A stretch of DNA of 64,000 nucleotides, from assembly GCA_050084515.1 (NCBI GenBank), contig CM114271.1, positions 2,480,001-2,544,000 of the forward strand, written 5' to 3'. The translations under genes and the position numbers were made by a program. This DNA comes from Blasia pusilla. Lineage: Eukaryota; Marchantiophyta; Marchantiopsida; Blasiales. The notes under the pieces are model-generated. The model did not search any database. It was not told where the DNA came from and was given only the letters and a program-made list of their open reading frames with translations. Positions 60,201 to 64,000 of the stretch are shown here, in pieces. Numbering within the stretch: position 1 is the first letter of the stretch; each line of letters starts with the position of its first letter.

Positions 60201-63200
60201 TTGTGAAGGGTGCAATTACGAAACGTATGACCGCTATTGAAGAGATGGCGGGAATGGATGTGCTTTGCAGCGACAAAACAGGAACGTTGACTTTGAATAA
60301 GCTCACCGTCGACAAGAACCTAATTGAGGTAATTTGTTGCGACTTGCACGCTTTTTGCTAATAACTTGCACTGCAACGGATGAAAACTGAGAAGTTAGAA
60401 CACTCTGCAAGTCTTCAAGAGAAGATGAAACTGACGGTTATCAATTGCGCCATCTGACTTAGAAAATACTTTTAATTTGTACTTCCTGAGAATGATGCCA
60501 CCTCGTGCTCTGCTCGACGTACATACGAGTCTGGCATTATTGATCTCGTTAAGCAATATGTATTTTTAACAGTGACACAAATCTATAATCCATCGACATG
60601 AAATTGAATGGTTTTGAGTGCAGATTTTCTGTAAAGGTGTCGACAAAGATACGGTCGTACTGCTTGCTGCAAGAGCTTCAAGAACAGAAAATCAAGACGC
60701 AATTGATGCTGCTATTGTAGGAATGTTGGCTGACCCGAAAGAGGTATGTCAAATTGATTCCGTACAGCCATAATCGAGTGCCTCTGGCTACTTTTTCGAT
60801 GGCTTAATTCTGCATATATTTAAAAGAACTGCCAAGTATGTGGTGTCATACCCTTCGACTACGTAATGCAGGCCCGAGCGAATGTGACAGTAGTTCATTT
60901 TTTGCCATTCAATCCTGTGGACAAACGGACTGCCCTGACATACATCGACGGTGACGGAAATTGGCATCGCGCGAGTAAAGGAGCGCCAGAGCAGGTGGGC
61001 GACGTCAATCAAAATTTGTATGCGATTTTGCTTGGGAATGGAACTTGCAAGTCCCTTGCGTGTACTAACTGTTTACTTTTCGCAGATTTTGGAACTCGCT
61101 CAAAACAAAGATGAAATTGCTACGAGAGTGCACTCAGTGATAGACAAGTTCGCCGAGCGAGGTCTTCGTTCCCTGGCCGTCGCCAAACAGGTACCTGACG
61201 CTGATTTTTACACCATGATAGAAGGTTCTTCCTTCGCGAGAAGAATTCGGAAGAGTTACTAATTCTTTCTTGGTCCCCGTGCATATGGCATGCAGGAAAT
61301 TCCCGAGAAGAATAAGGAAAGTCCCGGGGGTCCGTGGACCTTTGTTGGTCTGATGCCTCTTTTTGACCCGCCACGTCATGATAGTGCCGAAACCATTCGT
61401 CGCGCCCTCAATTTAGGTGTTAGTGTGAAGATGATCACCGGTAAGTCGTGACCTGGATATACGAACGTAAGGCTTGTCCTTCTAACTGGTTGTGGTATGC
61501 CATCCGACTTAGTTGACGTTCCGTAGGCGTGTTGTAATTATCTTTTGGTGACAGTTTTGCAGTCGTACACTGTCCATTCAGGAAGTATAGAGGCCGTGGA
61601 TCACATAATTGGAGAAGTCATTGTTTTTGCGGACTTTTCTCTTCATATTCCGAGATTGAAGTAGCGTATGTTGTCCACACTGGATTCAGGCGACCAACTC
61701 GCAATTGCTAAAGAGACGGGCCGTCGGCTGGGCATGGGAGTAAATATGTACCCTTCCTCATCACTACTAGGAAAGCACAAAGACGAGGCGATTGCTGCGT
61801 TACCTGTGGATGAGTTGATTGAGAAAGCTGATGGATTTGCTGGCGTTTTCCCAGGTATCGTAGGATCTCGTGGGATTCTGAAAATAGAGGATATATGAAA
61901 GACCTGTATGGCTGAATTTATAAGTATTTAAATTTGTGTCTTTTCGATAACATGTAATTACACGCCCAGTCAATCTACCAGATAATTACAATTCTTCATA
62001 GCATCTCGTGGGACTATATGGAAACTTATACCAGGCACGGAATCTTCCCCTGTAGTATTTAAATAATCTGCCAATCGTGAAATAGAGTGAAAGTTTGGTC
62101 ATTCCCGTGTGCTTCCAAGGCAGAACTTCCGTTCAACTGCTCAAACTTCATCTTGATCAAGCGAGAGACAGAAGATGGTAATCCGACAACTAACAAAGTA
62201 AAACATGCGTATGCAGAGCACAAGTATGAAATTGTGAAACGTTTGCAGGAAAAGAAGCACATTTGTGGAATGACGGGGGATGGAGTTAATGACGCACCTG
62301 CGCTAAAAAAGGCTGATATCGGGATTGCAGTAGCAGATGCTACTGATGCTGCCCGAAGTGCTTCGGATATTGTCCTCACAGAGCCGGGTCTGAGTGTGAT
62401 CATTAGTGCAGTTCTCACCAGCCGCGCCATTTTTCAGCGGATGAAGAACTATACTGTAAGTACTCTGTGCTGCAAAAGTGAAGATCGGGATTACTGTAGG
62501 TCTGCTGAGGCGCTAGGTATTTAAAGGCAAGATGTTTGTTTCGTGGTTCGAAGAAGCATTTGACCGTATGTCTAATTTTTGCGATGAACATGTTCGCAGA
62601 TATACGCCGTGTCCATTACCATCCGTATAGTTGTAAGTGTAAATCTTCTTCTAGTAGAGTATTTCGTTTTCATGACCTGTTTACGACGATCTTCCTAGCG
62701 ATGTATTATTGCTTGTATGTTCCGTTTGAGTTCGTCTTGCGATGAATAGAGAAGCAACTTGTGTGTTGTCGGCTGGGATTGATCTGTGGATTTCTCTGAC
62801 CCTTGTGTGTTTACTTCTGTGCAGCTGGGTTTCTTACTTTTGGCTTTAATATGGAAGTTTGACTTCTCACCATTCATGATACTTGTAATTGCCATTCTAA
62901 ACGATGGTGAGTGATATCTCTTTACGTATGTTTTGCGTCGTTGGTTTCCAGTTGAGTTGAATAGGTTGTAGCTTCGCGGCATGGAAAATTCATACTCCCG
63001 AACGCAAAGGGAGAAGTATTTGGAGTAGTATTAACTTCGTTTCCTACAAATCAGGTACCATCATGACGATTTCAAAGGACCGTGTGAAGCCTTCACCATT
63101 ACCAGACAGCTGGAAGCTGAAAGAAATTTTTGCCACAGGCATCGTCATGGGCACTTACCTTGCTGTCATGACAGTTGTATTCTTCTGGCTCATTCACAAG

Positions 63201-64000
63201 ACAGATTTCTTCCCTGTGAGTAACTGGGAAAGTCAACTGGCACTTATGTCCAAACAAATGTCTATTTCCCAAGCAATTTTCCCCTAGTTCTGTAACAAAA
63301 AATCCGTTTCCCCGAGAGTACCGTAGCTTTTTCTCCAGATAGTACTTGCATCAGCAGACTTGGCATTCTTAACAAATTCCTTGATGATAAACGCAGGAGA
63401 AGTTCGGAGTCCGAAATATCAGGAACAGCAATAGTAGAATGACAGCAGCCGTGTATCTGCAAGTCAGTATTGTGAGTCAGGCTCTCATTTTTGTGACCCG
63501 CTCTCGGAGTTGGTCTTTCGTAGAGAGACCAGGACTGCTACTCCTAGTTGCTTTTGGGATTGCGCAGATGGTACGTCTACTTTGCACCCTTTCGATCAAG
63601 AATATTTTCACTCATCCTCCCTCTACGTCTCAAACCTTGGATTAACCCTTTCAGCTACTATAATAGTTTGAAATGCGGTTATGTGCGTCTACTGAACGAC
63701 GATATGTTGGGTCCAATTTAAATATAGCATCTAAATTTACCCTCGCGGAACACACGGGTAGCTGCTGTGTTTAGCTTGCTGCGTTGTGCCAAATCCTGGA
63801 TTTCGGCCTGCCATCGACACCGTTTGTTTTGTGAATCTGAGCGGTGTATCATCGAGATGTTCGCATCGTTTTGAATGCAGGTTGCAACGTTCATTGCGGT
63901 TTATGCAACTTGGGGCTTTGCCAATATCAGAGGCGTTGGGTGGGGATGGGCTGGAATCATTTGGCTCTACAGCATCATATTCTACCTTCCTTTGGATTTG
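57215..64000 (+). CDS. Plasma-membrane P-type H+-ATPase, 3' end outside window
   Basis: Nineteen GT-AG exons keep one open frame of 849 codons. Exons: 57215-57295, 57543-57662, 58603-58701, 58828-58965, 59163-59297, 59401-59580, 59806-60012, 60209-60328, 60624-60743, 60872-60994, 61086-61190, 61296-61440, 61690-61854, 62217-62455, 62600-62632, 62825-62906, 63055-63215, 63397-63570 and 63881 to the window end. The enzyme (P3A ATPase) pumps H+ out of the cell using ATP. Seen: [11 protein letters not shown] (actuator), CSDKTGTLT with the phosphorylated Asp (about residue 342), KGAPEQ (ATP site), [10 protein letters not shown] (hinge), and AILNDGT with the membrane Asp needed for proton transport. 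The start has a good context (AAGATGGCC), and the N-terminus is about a dozen residues longer than in Arabidopsis AHA2. The autoinhibitory C-terminus lies beyond the window. No damage was seen. Confidence 0.97.

Noticed and set aside
57525-63645. Separate short genes within the ATPase locus
   Set aside because: All are explained as single exons with read-through into introns, or antisense shadows, of one spliced gene.

Overview
This is plant nuclear DNA. The window ends in a plasma-membrane P-type H+-ATPase gene with plant-style GT-AG introns, and most of the rest is decayed plant transposons: Ty1/copia, Ty3/gypsy, CACTA/Tnp2, tRNA-derived SINEs and TIR elements. The background is AT-rich. 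The short introns and the ATPase sequence suggest a non-seed land plant (bryophyte grade) or a close streptophyte relative. That placement is inference.

Layout. 1-0.9 kb: copia integrase remnant on the minus strand. 0.9-4.1 kb: AT-rich, no gene seen. 4.1-13.2 kb: a long Ty3/gypsy element on the plus strand. Its order is a leader with an antisense 5S-rRNA-like segment, gag, protease, a C5-cytosine DNA methyltransferase domain, reverse transcriptase with most of RNase H deleted, integrase, a C-terminal PHD finger, polypurine tract and the start of the 3' LTR. 13.2-23.7 kb: intergenic DNA with a SINE, several copies of a GC-rich TIR family and a decayed Tnp2 fragment. 23.7-26.7 kb: a frameshifted C-terminal piece of an SLC17/PHT4-like transporter on the minus strand and a promoter-like GC-rich stretch. 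27.2-27.6 kb: a second SINE copy. 28.3-31.5 kb: a nearly intact CACTA Tnp2 transposase (minus). 33-44 kb: duplications, TIR elements, a roughly 90-bp tandem repeat array and several perfect hairpins. 44.6-49.8 kb: a second, badly decayed copy of the methyltransferase-bearing gypsy family, with a 609-bp LTR. 50.3-51.1 kb: a GC-richer island, possibly organellar. 52.5-53 kb: two SINE heads. 55.4-57.2 kb: CpG-rich promoter and leader region. 57.2-64 kb: the H+-ATPase, with an open frame through 19 exons and cut off by the window end.

The most unusual content is the gypsy family. One element carries a DNA methyltransferase (writer) between protease and reverse transcriptase and a PHD zinc finger (possible chromatin reader) after the integrase. 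A second copy 36 kb away keeps the start of the methyltransferase in the same position, so the domain is an old part of this family and not a one-off capture. Both copies are now dead. Retroelement-encoded methyltransferases have been reported from dinoflagellates and charophyte algae; whether this one descends from the charophyte case is open.
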